From assembly GCA_050084985.1 (NCBI GenBank), contig JBITNC010000001.1, positions 204,600,001 to 204,664,000 of the forward strand: 64,000 nt of DNA, given 5' to 3'. Position numbers and translations under genes: made by a program. Below, piece after piece: positions 26,022-37,790 of this stretch; position 1 is the stretch's first letter, and each line of letters starts with the position of its first letter. Under the pieces are notes generated by a model. It made no database searches. It saw nothing but the letters and a program-made list of their open reading frames with translations, and was not told where the DNA came from. The stretch comes from Nageia nagi. Its lineage: Eukaryota; Pinophyta.

Positions 26022-27836
26022 CTATCTTATGGAAGGAAATTGTCTCGGTGGAAAGAACCTCATGCCATGATTATTTCTACAAAATCTGGCAATGTGTCCA
26101 TACTCATGACAGTTGTAACACTCAACTGGATACTCCATTAGTGGGCCGAATGCATTCCTAGTGACAAAGGTTCTTGGAGCGATATTATACTTACATTCAA
26201 AAATTTTGTGTCCATACACATTGCATTTGAAATAATATCCATTGAAGGGATGGATGTAGCTATTATATTGCTGAGTACTTCTTGGTCCTGCATAGGGTCT
26301 TCTTCTGGAATGCACTTGAGTGAAGCCATCATCCTCCAGTCCTGAGCTATCTTCCTTCTTTTTGGTTTGTTTTATGTTTTCCCTTTTTATATCATTGGAA
26401 GATTGTCCTTGTTCATATCCCAGACCAGATTTATCAGAAAATATTCTTTGACTGTTAATGATTTCGCTGAGTTTAGTCGACCTTCCTTCTAGATATTCAA
26501 AAGAGTCGATTTTCTTGGTGACTTCCTCAAGTTGCATATGTAGCCCAGTTATTTCTTCTTCAAGCTTACTGCAATTTTTAACTTTCACAAGAAGTTGTTC
26601 CTCCAAACTCTCATTTATCCTCTTAGATTCTTCCACTTCTATTTTTAAGTTTTCTATAATATTACTTGCATCATCAAACCTTTTTGAGAGTTTCTTATTT
26701 TTCTTTATTTCTTTATTCAATTCATTCAATGCTGTTATTAGTTCTTCTTCAAGATCAATCTCAATCTCACAGTCATTTTCTTCATCTGTCTCTTCTTTTT
26801 TATGTTCTTGGTCATTTTGATTATCTTCATTCAGTTTCTCTTCAAATGCCATAAACAATGCTCCATTGTATTCTTTTTCTGATTCATTACTGGAATCATC
26901 ATTAGTGGAGCCTTCATTTCTAGATATGAAGCTCTGTCTATTTGACCTTCTATTTCGAGCATGAGATTTCATTTTGTGGTTTTTCTCAAAATATGATTCT
27001 TGATCATCTTTATCAATTCTTCTATATGGACATTTTGAAATGAAATGACCAATACCACCATAGTTAAAACATTTAAACGGTAGCTTACCTTTATATTTAC
27101 CTTTTCCCCTTTTTAGCTTTCTAACAAAATTTGCTTCTGCTTCATCAGATTGTTCTTCATCGTCAGAATCTATTTTGGCTATGGTAATGTTATTGGCTTT
27201 AAACATTGCTTCCTTTTCTGAATGTTTTGCTTTTCTGATCCTCATTTCATAAGCAGTCAGCGATCCATGCATTTCATCCATGCTGAAAGTTTTCAAATTT
27301 TTTGCTTCTTCAATAGCAGACACCTTTGAATCAAAGTGAGATGTGAGAGATCGTAGTACCTTTTTCACGATGAAATGATCTTCAATTTCTTCTCCAAGAC
27401 CTCTGATTGCATTAGTAATTTCATTTACTCTCAACATGTATGCTTCGATGGTTTCATCTTCATTCATCTTTAGAACTTCGAATTGAGCTCTATGAGTTTG
27501 GAGTTTTGCTCCCTTGACTTTATCATCTCCTTCGTGAATGCTCTTCAACTTATTCCATATTTCTTTTGCAGATTTGTACGCCATAACTTTCACCAGTTCA
27601 CTATCCACAAGACCACACATTAGGGCATTTCTTGCTTTTGCATCACATTCAAATGCCTTTCTTTCTGCTTCATCTGATGGACCTATAGGGGGAGGAGTGT
27701 AACCCCTTTTAACAGCATCCCAAGTACCATAACCTAATGCACTAAGATAAGTCTTCATTCGAAGTTTCCAGAAAGCATAATTGGTTCCATCAAAGAGAGG
27801 TGCCTTGTTAGATGAGAACCCTTCTCCGCTTACCAT
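26022..27836 (-). CDS. Copia D: intact gag polyprotein (604 aa)
   Basis: An uninterrupted minus-strand frame starts at ATG 27836, about 50 bp inside the primer site. The N-terminal gag core reads NYAFWKLRMKTYL, then EIWNKLKSIHEGDDKVK and the AQFEVLKMNEDETIEAYMLR helix pattern. Three zinc-knuckle-like segments follow: CFNYGGIGHFISKC (one Cys lost), YFKCNVYGHKIFEC (one Cys lost) and CYNCHEYGHIARFC (complete). Between them, about residues 340-460, is a Glu/Lys-rich coiled coil. Gag assembles the cytoplasmic particle and binds RNA. The frame runs on into protease, so the TAG at 26022 may be a mutation rather than a true gag terminator. None of its 17 Gln codons has become a stop, unlike in pol. 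Confidence 0.92.
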   Translation of the reverse strand: MVSGEGFSSNKAPLFDGTNYAFWKLRMKTYLSALGYGTWDAVKRGYTPPPIGPSDEAERKAFECDAKARNALMCGLVDSELVKVMAYKSAKEIWNKLKSIHEGDDKVKGAKLQTHRAQFEVLKMNEDETIEAYMLRVNEITNAIRGLGEEIEDHFIVKKVLRSLTSHFDSKVSAIEEAKNLKTFSMDEMHGSLTAYEMRIRKAKHSEKEAMFKANNITIAKIDSDDEEQSDEAEANFVRKLKRGKGKYKGKLPFKCFNYGGIGHFISKCPYRRIDKDDQESYFEKNHKMKSHARNRRSNRQSFISRNEGSTNDDSSNESEKEYNGALFMAFEEKLNEDNQNDQEHKKEETDEENDCEIEIDLEEELITALNELNKEIKKNKKLSKRFDDASNIIENLKIEVEESKRINESLEEQLLVKVKNCSKLEEEITGLHMQLEEVTKKIDSFEYLEGRSTKLSEIINSQRIFSDKSGLGYEQGQSSNDIKRENIKQTKKKEDSSGLEDDGFTQVHSRRRPYAGPRSTQQYNSYIHPFNGYYFKCNVYGHKIFECKYNIAPRTFVTRNAFGPLMEYPVECYNCHEYGHIARFCRNNHGMRFFPPRQFPSIR

Positions 27837-27885
27837 AGTGTCACTACCAAGATCTCCTTAGCTGTTATAGCCTAAGTAGGAACTT

Positions 27886-27899
27886 GGCTCTGATACCAA
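27886..27899 (-). other. Primer-binding site of Copia D
   Basis: Minus-strand TTGGTATCAGAGCC, complementary to the 3' end of initiator tRNA-Met, one base from the 5' LTR. This is the standard plant Copia primer site. Confidence 0.93.
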
Positions 27900-27900
27900 T

Positions 27901-29428
27901 TGTTGGACTTCGAGTGACACTGAGAGGGGCGGTGAATCAATGTATATAAAAATAATCAATTTAAGCTTCGTAAATAAAGATAGATTAAAAGCCAGAGAAA
28001 ATTGAGCAAGCACACCAAGTACATCACACAACACCAGATATAACGAGGTTCACCAGATTGGCTACATCCCCAAACATGACTGCTTGGACTCCAATCCAAA
28101 TCCAGTCATTAAAGAAAGCTTATAGATTCACAGCACCAACTATGAAGGGTAGCACTAACTACCACTTTAAATATAGCAGCACCTACTGCTAGGAGCACCA
28201 ACTCTAGCTATCAAGCACCCACTTCATACAACATTCAAAAAAGGAGGAAGGAATACAGTTCTAGAAGACCCTCAATGGTCTAGCTCTAATGCTCATTATT
28301 TGATCTCTACACACAGCTCCAAAGTAACACAGTTAAACAATCACTATCCTCTCTGCATATTCGTTTGCTCACTTCACATACTCCGGATAATCCCCTCTTC
28401 CACGCTCTTCCCTCTCCACTTCACACTTCTCTTCTCACTCTTCTCTCCATGCTCATTTTTCACACCTTCTTCAATCCACTCTCCACCTCTTCCACGCTAT
28501 TACTCCAACTCTCACGTCTCTGCTCGCACATTTTTCTGAAACCTCCAATCCACTCTTCACATCCATTCCTACAAAACTGTTACACATCAAGAAAACTGTT
28601 ACACATCAAGAAAACCCCTCTCAAAACTATTCCTATCATCACACGTTATCAAAAACAAACTAAAAAGGAATCTTTATTTGTAACTGCTCCTGTACTAAGA
28701 GAGTTCACTATCTGAGACTGCAACTGCTGTAACTGATGAATGCTCCTCTTGCTCAAACAGAGTTATTCAGACAAATGTAGCTCTTTCTCCACTGATTCTG
28801 GAAGAGAGTTCCAAGGTATCTGCGTGGCCTACTAGCTTACCGGATGTTTATTGTATTCACCATGATGTCATCATCTTCGAACTCCGAAAGAGAGTTCCAA
28901 GGTATCTGCATGGCCTTTCGGAATTTTCAACACACATTGCTAACGTCATCTTCTTTGGACTCCGAAAGTAGAGTAAAATGCTTCCCATGATGTCCACACC
29001 ATGATGTCATCATCTTCAGACTCCAGAAGAGAGTTCCAAGGTATCTGCGTGGCCTTTCAGACTTTTCAACACCAACTGCTAACATCATCTTCATGCTTCC
29101 GGAATGCTCTACTCACTTTCTCCGGAACCCAATTTTTTTCACAACTGAGCTTTTATTATTTCATTCCGAAATGCTTAATTTACTAACCCTGGCTTTTCAA
29201 TTCTCCTTGCTGACCTCATCACTTCCAGAACCCGATCCGAAATGCTTTATTTACTAACCCCAGCTTTTCAGTTCTCCTTGCTGACTTCATCACTTCCGGA
29301 ACCCGGTCCGGAATGCTTTATTTACTAACCTCGGCTTTTCAGTTCTCCTTGCTAACTTCATCACTTCCGAAACCCAGTCTTTACCAAAACCACGTGTTGA
29401 CAACAATGACAATCACACATGCTCAACA
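27901..29428 (-). repeat. 5' LTR of Copia D, 1,528 bp
   Basis: On the minus strand it starts TGTTGAGCATGTG and ends CGAAGTCCAACA, giving TG...CA ends. It matches the left LTR over nearly its whole length but lacks the block with the 14-bp array. It would supply the promoter for the element. Confidence 0.94.
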
Positions 29429-29433
29429 GATCC

Positions 29434-31150
29434 AAGGTCCTCCAATAATTATGTTGTAAGGAAATTTTCTTTCCATAATATATAGATATATTTTGACTAT
29501 CTTTGGGCCTACTTTGATAGGAAATTTAATTATTCTTACATAGTTTCTTACAGTATTATCAAATCATCTTATCTTTATTGTTGATTTTTCCATGGGAGGA
29601 AGCTTTGTTTGATCAAGTTGATCAAGAAGATTAATGAAGGTAATATTAATTTTTTATCCTCCATCAATGTAACATTTAATATCTTATTTTAAATTTAAAG
29701 CGCCTCATATTAGTCAATCAAATCTTTTCTTAGATAATCATTAGCATCAAATTTGATCTTGTTGCAATGAGATCATGATTCTACTACCTAAAAAATACTA
29801 TAGCTAAAATATTTGTATCCACTTGTTCAATTTTGAATGCCTCGTAAGGGATGTCTCCATTAGCTTTTGAAATATAAATCAACTCATACAAATTGATCAT
29901 GGATTTAGTGCTCTTCAATTTTTCCATTAGATTGTAACTCTTATGATCCCTTGGAAGATCTTTTCTTACTACTAAAATCATATCTATAACTTGGTTTGAT
30001 GGTCTACCCTTCTTCATGGTGGCATAAATCTCTTCATGAAAATGACACTAACATGTGTATCACTAGCCTCATCATTTTCAAGATAAATATCTACATCACT
30101 CTTGATGAAATCCTGGATTTTGTTTCTCAATCTCCCACAAGATTTAGTTTAATACCCTCTTACTTGATGATAAGCACATTATGCATCAGGTTTATACCAA
30201 TTAGGTCTTGTTTCTCTTTATTTGGCAATGATTAAAGGATATTATTCTTGATGAGATCATCTAGAATAAACCTTGGATATCTAGGAAATCTGATAAATTT
30301 ATATCCTTCACCTTCTTTGCTTTCTTTCTTTTTCTCTTTCTTAGTTGTGTGAACCTCTTTAATCTCTTTCTTTGCTTGATATGGCTTCTTTCCTTTATCC
30401 TTTTTGGCCTCATACTTGACTTAACCCATTTTTACAAGTACTTTTTCTTTCTCAATCAACTTCTGAGATATTTTTGAAAACCTTAGGTGAGTATAATCCA
30501 TAGCATATGCTTGTAATTACAAGTGAAGAGATTCCTTAAAAATATGAGTTATCTCTTTTTCATCAATCTTAATCCTTACTTGTTGCCATATCTTCTTGAA
30601 CCTTGGAATAAATTCATCAATTATTTCTATTGGACCATGGTTTAGGGCACACATATCAACTATCCTCACCTCTTAATTCATGCTTATATTTATCAACAAA
30701 TTGAGTGCAAAGATATTAAAATTAGAAAATAGAATCTTCAAGTAAAGAATATAACTAATAATAAGCATCCTCCTCCAAACTACACAGAAACAATTTCACA
30801 AGAACCCTTTAATCAATCCTAATTTTTAACTTGTATTCATCACAAAACCCTTATATGTGCTTCCTTAGATCACCTTAGCCATTGAAATTACAAAATTTTG
30901 GACTTTTGTAGTTTTCAAGAGGAAGGGCATTGAAAATTTCTTCACAAAATAGGCTAGCTAACGAATCAAAATCTAGATTTAAAATTTTCCCTATGCATTC
31001 AATATGGGCAAGTCATGCTATTTATTCAATGGAAAATGTAAGTTGTACATTATGAATTCCTTCTCCTTCAGTATTTCCATTTTTTCTTTCAATTATGAAA
31101 GTTATATAGTCATTATAATAAAGTCCTTGTGAGGTCAAGAATTCAATAAG
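29434..31150 (-). pseudogene. Gypsy element C: gag and protease N-terminal part
   Basis: This is the part of Gypsy C on the far side of Copia D. Just outside the joint the minus strand encodes IIIGGPWI, the LGRPW-type protease motif. Further on, 30440-30900 gives fragments of a Ty3/Gypsy gag core (LFLCSLEEDAYYWL-like, then a PKPWSN segment and a QEDMATSK helix), with many stops and frameshifts. The segment 29784-30017 is an open piece of the gag-protease linker. The gag start and 5' LTR were not identified. Confidence 0.6.
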
Positions 31151-33600
31151 AAAATGATCATCTATCATTCCTTGAATTATAAAATTACAAAATTAGTCAT
31201 ACCCAAAACCCTTAGTATTTTGGCATAACTAGTGTAAAAAAATTATCAACTTCACCATTTTGTAGAATATGTAAAAAGTGGGAATTGTAATAAAAGAATA
31301 GTAAATTACAATCCCAATATCTACTTAGGTTGAGTATATCTATTGGGAAAATGATAAGCTTTAACTAAATAAATATAATAATGATAAATTCAATGAATAA
31401 CACAACTAGGTCCTATTAAGATGGAGATTCAAATACTTACCTACCTTACTTACTTATGATAAATGAATAAATGATGATCATGGACAATATTTGTCCCAAT
31501 GAATGTGTTGTTGGAATACTAATGGATCAAATCTACAGGAAGAGGATCATTGGCGGTCTTCCATGTGCAAGAAATGGATCATTAGTAGTCTAAAAATGGG
31601 CCACATATGGTCTATTTTAGGTATGTCCAAGTGCCCAAAGAAGAATTGTTGATCCTTCAACTTGGAATGATGTTAGTTTGTACACAATAATAATATAATA
31701 GCTCACATAAGACAATTAAGATATCCAAATTTCAATCTTTATAGGTGGTGTTGAAGAACACCTAAAGAGTATATGCCACGAACAGGTTTTAGAATATGTT
31801 TTACCAAATCTATCTTGATAGTGGATTTACATGGATCTCCATTATATAGGTAGCTTGATTTTGATCACCTACTCCTTGGGAAACACATTATCTATAAATA
31901 AGACACACATTAGTCCACTATATTGATAATCATGATAATAACATAAATAATTGAAATAACTTAATAATACTAATAATTATATTTTTAATAAATATAAAAT
32001 CAAATTAAGGTATCCACACTTCTAGTTCAAATGACTTAAAAATAGATAACATGGTAACACAAAGGAAATCATAAAAGAAATCCTATTTTCTTATTTTTAA
32101 TATAGTTTATGAACATAAAATGCTAATCTAAATAAACAATCCTAAATGCTCTTTTCCTTGATTTTCTAAGGCATAACACTTCCCCTCAATTGAAACTCAT
32201 CTTCTTGCACTTACCCTAGACTAATGTGAGAAAATTTAATTAGACTTTGGTTTAAGATATTGTAAGATTTTAAAATTTATCTCTTGTGTCCACAAAATCT
32301 TAACTAATTTTAAATCTTAACTAGTTTTCTTATAATGAATTTAGTTGACAAGTTATTTTCAAGACAAGTTAGAGATCTGTAAGATAACATGTGTTAAATT
32401 CCATCAAAACAACTAGGTAAAGGTGAGAAACTATGATACTCAAACCAATATTTAAGGCCTCGAACTTGGGAGAATTAGGACCATATCCCAAGTCATATAT
32501 CTCATCTCCTAATGTTGTAATAATGACCCTATCTCTACAACATAATCAACCTGATCTAATCATTTAGAAATAATGATCAGTGGCTTCTTATGATAATGTT
32601 TTGACTCAAGGTTTTATTGGAATCCCAATATGACTACCTTTAAAGAATGTTTAAAGCCCCTAGTCATGGAATCTAGCCTAATAATTATCCTAGATAATCC
32701 AAGAGTAATCAACCCCTAGTGATGAAATATAGGAAGCTAGCTAACTAAGTTTAAATAATTTTTAAATAGTAACAAAATTAACTATAATTATGATATGCAA
32801 TTATACTCTAAGGTTTATGATTTAATTTTAGAGATGCAAACAACTAGTCATAAAATTTAAATTGAAAAGATAAAAATGGAGCTAGAAAACTTTATCGAAT
32901 GATCAAACTTGTAATTCCTAGAAGCTATTTTTGTTGTGATTCACTAGCTCTGTAATAAGATTTGAGTAATTTTACAAATAGTAGAAATTATTCTATCATG
33001 TACGATTCATAGTAATAATTATCTTTTGCCAAAAGATGAAAAAAGAAAAATAGAGGTACTTTATTCTAATATGATATTTAAACATCATCGTTTCGCTTTA
33101 AATAAAAACATGACTACATCCTTTTGAAACATGATTTTGTACTCTTAAAACAAGATCTATACTTACTATTCAATGGTCTAGATCCTTTTTAAATGGCCAC
33201 TCACTTATTTTGACCTTTATTAGGATAGGTGTCAAAGAAAAGAAAGAAAATACAGAGGATCTCTCCTTAATTATGTAAGACCAAAGGGGAAGGATATTCA
33301 TATGGACAAGGAACTTTTGATGTCTCAACCACAAATGTTCATTACTGTTTACTAGATAAGATTTGATAAATAACTATTAATCATGAAATACAAGTGTAAT
33401 ATGAAGAATAAGTAATGATACTTGTATACTATGATGTACTTCTTAAACTATAATAAAATATTCAATAGTATTAATAATAAAATAATCATTACCAAAAAAT
33501 ATCTCAAAAATGTATATTATAATGTTTTAATATGATTGTAAACTAATAATTTAAATTTATGAGTTGAAATTCCTTTCCATATGATAAATAAAATCGAAAC
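31151..33600. other. AT-rich non-coding region
   Basis: No gene was recognised. The only structural hint is a minus-strand Copia-type 3' boundary at about 32170-32189, listed separately. Confidence 0.5.
32170..32189 (-). other. Possible Copia polypurine tract and LTR start
   Basis: On the minus strand TTGAGGGGAAG runs directly into TGTTATGCC, the usual joint between a plant Copia polypurine tract and its 3' LTR. No RT or RNase H could be read to the right and no paired LTR was found, so this may be a scrap. Confidence 0.35.
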
Positions 33601-33607
33601 AAACTTG

Positions 33608-33952
33608 ACAATTTTATTGATATGAAAAGTTACCATTCAAATATTTAATTGATATATTTTATTCCTTTTTCTTTTGATAGATGGTACAAACCTTTGAATT
33701 TAAATAGACGTCAATAAAAAAGACTTTAATCTTATTAAAAATTATAATTTTATGGGAGAAAGCTCAACATAAACACGGAAATATGCTGTAGACCCTGATA
33801 TGGTAATTGGAATTGAAATTCCATGTCTGTGAGACCTCGTCTGCATCTGCCATGCTGGTTGAAGCGTGGGAGGTGGACCCACAATAATATTTGCACGGCC
33901 GACGACTTCGTCTTTCCTACGAACTTTGGAACATGGTATTGGCTATCCGTCA
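33608..33952 (-). other. Probable 3' UTR of the dioxygenase gene
   Basis: The stretch 33760-33952 keeps the higher GC content of the gene and then falls to the AT-rich background. An AATAAA polyadenylation-type signal is present on the minus strand at about 33612-33617. The extent is inferred from composition only. Confidence 0.45.
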
Positions 33953-35139
33953 TCATGTTGGAAAGTTGATTCGAAATCTCTGGAATAGACTATTTCCCAA
34001 CTTGAAGGAGTAGATAGATTTCTTGTATTCTCGCCAGCTGAATGGCCTGTAAAGCCTTGGATGATCTTCATCCACTAACTGGCAAGGACTTGTGACAACA
34101 GCATCTAGTGCCGGTGCACCAAAAAACATCATGGATATGCGTGACCGACGCTCCTCCCTCTTCACCACTACTCTGTGCCTCACGCTCTTCAACCTTCCAT
34201 TTGTCAATGCCTGTACGCACACCGCCCAAATTCAAATCAATCTCAAACAACAACACACTTCTTTATGTTGAAGTTTAAATATACATTACCTGAAGGCAGT
34301 CTCCAATGTTTATAGAGAAGGAGAAGGGGTCCGGAGACACTGTAACCCAATTACCGTCAGCCAATAGAACCTGCAATCCTCCAACGTCGTTGGAGTGCAG
34401 AACGGTTAATAGCTGCGGATCGCAATGTTCTCCAAACCCAATCATGCATTCAGAGGCAGGTTCTTCATCGCATGGCACTGGGGGATAGTGATTCAGTCTA
34501 AACACCGAGTCATCTTCCTTGTCCATCACCAACCCGGAGAAGCTATTTTTGGGAAGCCCCATGCCTTGGGCCAGCAGCTCCAATATTTGACAGGCTAGCT
34601 TTCTTGTCTCTCCTATGTATTTGTTTACAATATTGCTGTCAACAACAACGACCAGTGTGTTTTAATAAAACTATAATCCGCAAGGAGACAGGTGGATTGT
34701 AAAATGTGGTAGAATGCGATGATCCTCACCAGAAGTTGACGTAGTTATCTGGCGAAATTGACTTATAGCGTCGCTGAATATCTTGGAAACGGCAGCTAAG
34801 CAAGAGATACTCAATCCAACCCAGGTCGCCGTTGCAGCCAATAGTCCTATGGCCATATCCATACGGATCTGTTGGACCTCCTCTTTCCTTTTCACCATGT
34901 GGCAAGGCAAAGAACCTTATGGCTTCATCTTCCATGTCACTGATCACATCCCGCGAAATTCCATGATTCACAACGTTGAAAAACCCATATTCCTCGCTGG
35001 CTTTCACCATCGCCTTGGCGACCTCCTCCCTTTTTGCAGAGAAATCAACTACAGGTATTGTGTTTGGCGTTACGTAGGCATCGCCAAAACTGGGGGGTGG
35101 AGCCGACGTCCCTGCCTGCCTTGGTCCACGCTCCGACAT
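33953..35139 (-). CDS. GA2ox: Gibberellin 2-oxidase-like 2OG-Fe(II) dioxygenase, three exons
   Basis: Exons on the minus strand are 35139-34730, 34635-34290 and 34210-33953, with GT-AG introns of 94 and 79 bp. Together they give an uninterrupted 337-residue protein, the usual length for gibberellin 2-oxidases. The N-terminal domain has IPVVDFS and EYGFFNVVNHGI. The family-typical GDLGWIEYLLL lies near residue 110. The C-terminal jelly roll has RLNHYPP, iron ligands His207, Asp209 (GEHCDPQ) and His264 (SVRHRV), and the 2-oxoglutarate pair Arg276 and Ser278 (RIS). The enzyme class hydroxylates gibberellins at carbon 2 and inactivates them, in the cytosol. The overall pattern suggests the C19-gibberellin group, but that is inference. 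Start at 35139 is the first ATG of the open frame. It is not damaged and is GC-richer than its transposon neighbours. Another hormone-related dioxygenase remains possible. Confidence 0.85.
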
Positions 35140-35660
35140 CTTCGTCTTCCCTGATGGACTGTTAATGAAGAATTCGCATATTCATATTCAGTTTGACAAA
35201 CGAGCGTTGCCAGTGCAAGCTGCTGGTCTAAATGTCGTTTCGCTACCTAGTTATGAGAAATACATGTGTAGGTGGATGGAAATGGCCCTGTTGAATTCGA
35301 GAGTCCCGTGGGACACGGAGTCCACCAAAGGAATAGAAAGTTCCAACATGTATGGAAATGGAGCTTCAGCTACCCCATGAGAATGTGAATGACGCGTTGT
35401 TACCTTGAATCATTCGTCCCCTCGGCGATTCTGCCAACTGCCCAACAATGCCATTTGCTTTGACTTTGACTTGCATTACGCGTTATTTGAAATCACGAGG
35501 GATTTTTCATGGAGACTTTCGGAGTCCATATTGGATATGACGGCTACCTCGAGGTGGAGACGTGGAGGTAGGCAACCTCAACATCAACGTAAACAACTCC
35601 TCCACATTCTCCAATTCAAAAACATATCCTCCCTATTTTTATAAATTATCATTTCAATTA
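35140..35660 (-). promoter_or_regulatory. 5' flank and possible promoter of the dioxygenase gene
   Basis: This low-copy-looking, GC-richer stretch precedes the ATG. A minus-strand TATA-like TATAAAAATAGG sits at about 35632-35643, which would imply a leader of some 460 bp. A doubled TTGAC core (TTTGACTTTGACTTG, 35459-35473) resembles a WRKY-type W-box pair. These are motif matches only. Confidence 0.35.
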
Positions 35661-37329
35661 TGTTGACTTTAAAATTCTACCTTACTTTCCAAGGAGGAAT
35701 GAACATCTTACACTCTACTTTCATATCACCTTCAACTTTCACTTTTCGCCTTCTACCCTTACTTTCTACGGTTCCACAAATTACATGTTATTTTTCTTTT
35801 TGCCTAGTGTTGCCCTCCTATCAATCAAACTCCATATGTTCCTAAGGTTTAATTTTCCTAGCCATTACATCATTTTTCTCTTTGGGAGATTGTGTGAATG
35901 CTTCAAATATGCTTTTACTCCTACACTTTTTCATTTATTTTATTATTTTTTCTTTTTTCATTATTGTTACAACTCATTCTATAGCTTCAACTTAAGTCAA
36001 AGTTAATCGAGCAAGCACCCTAGGAAATTTGTAGTAAAGGTCTATGATGAAGTAATTCTCCAACTCCAAATGTTGTTATCCCATTAAGTGATTGTAATAG
36101 CGCATGTGACCAATGACTTGATTCAATAATTCTCTCATCAACAACTAGATTCAACAAGCATGGCATCCTCATGGAGTCAAGGTCCATGGTATCCAAAACT
36201 TAAGGGTTTTTTTTCACATTCATTTTACTGACTCAATAAATAAAAAGGCCATCCTTAATTAGGATCCTTAATATGTCCAAAGCTCCCTACTCATTTTCCA
36301 ATAATAGTCTAGAGATGTCTTTATGTCCAATGATGTTTCATTCAAAATCCTTATCTAGGTAGAGTTTCTAGGTCTCCTATTACCCTTGTGGCCTTTTCTC
36401 CAAACCCTTGTGTCCCTAATCAAGGAGTTTATCTATGTGTAACAAAATAAGTTCTTTGCTATTCATTCTCACTATCGTGTATGCATGAAATTTGATCTTT
36501 CAAAAGATCTTAAAGATTTTATTTAGCTCTAAATGGGGCACACTATTATTCGATAACAAGTTATGTATATCAACTTGTTGAATACTTATTAAAAATATCA
36601 AACTATTTTCCATAAAATCAAGCATTATTCCTTGATGGAGGGCAAGTTAACAGCTCATATTTTACTACCATTTGCTTTGTCACCAATTACTCCTGCAAAC
36701 ACAACCAAGGGTGGTCAATAGGAATGGACAATGGTTATTAACAAGAAGGGGGAACATGCAAAAATTGTAGCTTAGGATCCAAGTAACTTCACTTAGCCCT
36801 CTTCCCTAAAGTAACCTTGGATACAAGTTGCTACCATAACTCCTTCAGATCCTTTGATGGCTGCTATGGCTCCACCATTTGTCAACACTCCTCCTCTAAT
36901 GGTTCCTTCTTCTTTGGATGTTCTTGGCACCTCTATCCTCATAACATTTCCCCTAAATAAGTATCTCAAATATGGGCATTTCACAATAATCAATGGTCCT
37001 ATATCCTACCCCATGGAGGTCCCCTTGCACATTAAGATAAATATCCCCAAAAAGACTTCTTAAGAGAGAACCATGAGTGTTTAATCAAAAATGCTTTTCA
37101 ATTTCTTGTAGACCTTAGACACTTCAATGACATTAATAGGGATATGATCCTTGATCATTTTTCATACTTTAGTTTTATCTTAGAATGTCATAGGCCTAAT
37201 GAACCCAGTAGAAAAGTATAGTTTGGAATGAAATTGGGTTTTTTTGCCTAACAATATGGTAACCCAAATTTTCTTTTTCATCAAGAAATTAAATTTTTTT
37301 ATTTTATTATACAAAGTACTTGTTCCTTC
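35661..37329. other. Non-coding region without recognised gene
   Basis: AT-rich with pyrimidine-rich stretches (35700-36000). A short Pro/Ser-rich plus-strand frame at 36854-37063 has no recognisable match and no conserved motif. Probably decayed repeat. Confidence 0.4.
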
Positions 37330-37790
37330 CTTTAGCCAAGTACTCAATTCTATACTATAAATAATACGCCTAGCGGAAGGGGATCTATCACTTTCTTAGT
37401 AGCTAAGTGGCATGCAAAATTTATCTCATGGGGAAAGGACACCTTGAATTACCAACTAGTTCAGGATTTGATGGAGGATGGAGGAATGTTGTTGGGTATC
37501 ATCAAAGTGTATGTTTCCAATGATGCCACCAAAGGATATGTGTTATGACGATGGTGTGCCTTTTTCTTACCACCTACATTTGGGTGATGTGTGGGGATTT
37601 CAACATGATAGAACATTCCTCTAATAAAGTTGATCATCTCCTTATGCAATGATTTATTAGGGAGCATGATGCTTAGTACTTCATATAAAATAACATTTTC
37701 CTTTCCTGACATAATGTTTATTTTCCCTTATCATAGATCCCCAATGACCTCTAGTTCATGTGGTCTAATTTTTCAACTATAATTTGTTGA
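37330..37790 (+). pseudogene. LINE (L1-type) endonuclease fragment
   Basis: Plus-strand frames give KFISWGKDTLN, then GIIKVYVSNDATKGYVL, then after a frameshift TYIWVMCGDFNMIE and finally an FMWSNF-like end. CGDFN followed by a WSN-type segment is typical of the apurinic-type endonuclease at the start of plant L1 LINE ORF2, which nicks target DNA. Only the endonuclease C-terminal half remains. Confidence 0.55.

Larger units (their letters stand above)
20504..29433 (-). mobile_element. Full-length Copia retrotransposon D with target duplication
   Basis: The element spans 20509-29428 and is flanked by GATCC at 20504-20508 and 29429-29433. Both LTRs, primer site, polypurine tract and the domain order gag, protease, integrase, RT, RNase H are present. 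It lies on the minus strand, so the 5' LTR is on the right. It is nested in the protease gene of Gypsy element C. The LTRs differ mainly by C/T and G/A transitions, estimated by eye at 3-4%, so it is much younger than its host. Confidence 0.95.

Noticed and set aside
25742-26854. Plus-strand frames opposite Copia D gag and protease
   Set aside because: Antisense shadows of a long, well-supported coding frame; hydrophobic or Ser-rich content is the expected mirror of Lys/Glu-rich text.
33750-33956. Minus-strand 68-codon frame after the dioxygenase stop
   Set aside because: It lies in the probable 3' UTR, overlaps the stop of exon 3 and shows no motif.
34783-35154. Plus-strand frame opposite exon 1 of the dioxygenase
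   Set aside because: A shadow of the real coding strand; the minus strand has splice sites, catalytic residues and full family length.
36854-37063. Pro-rich plus-strand frame of 69 codons as a small gene
   Set aside because: No recognisable motif, no codon or composition shift against the flanks, and no splice or promoter support.
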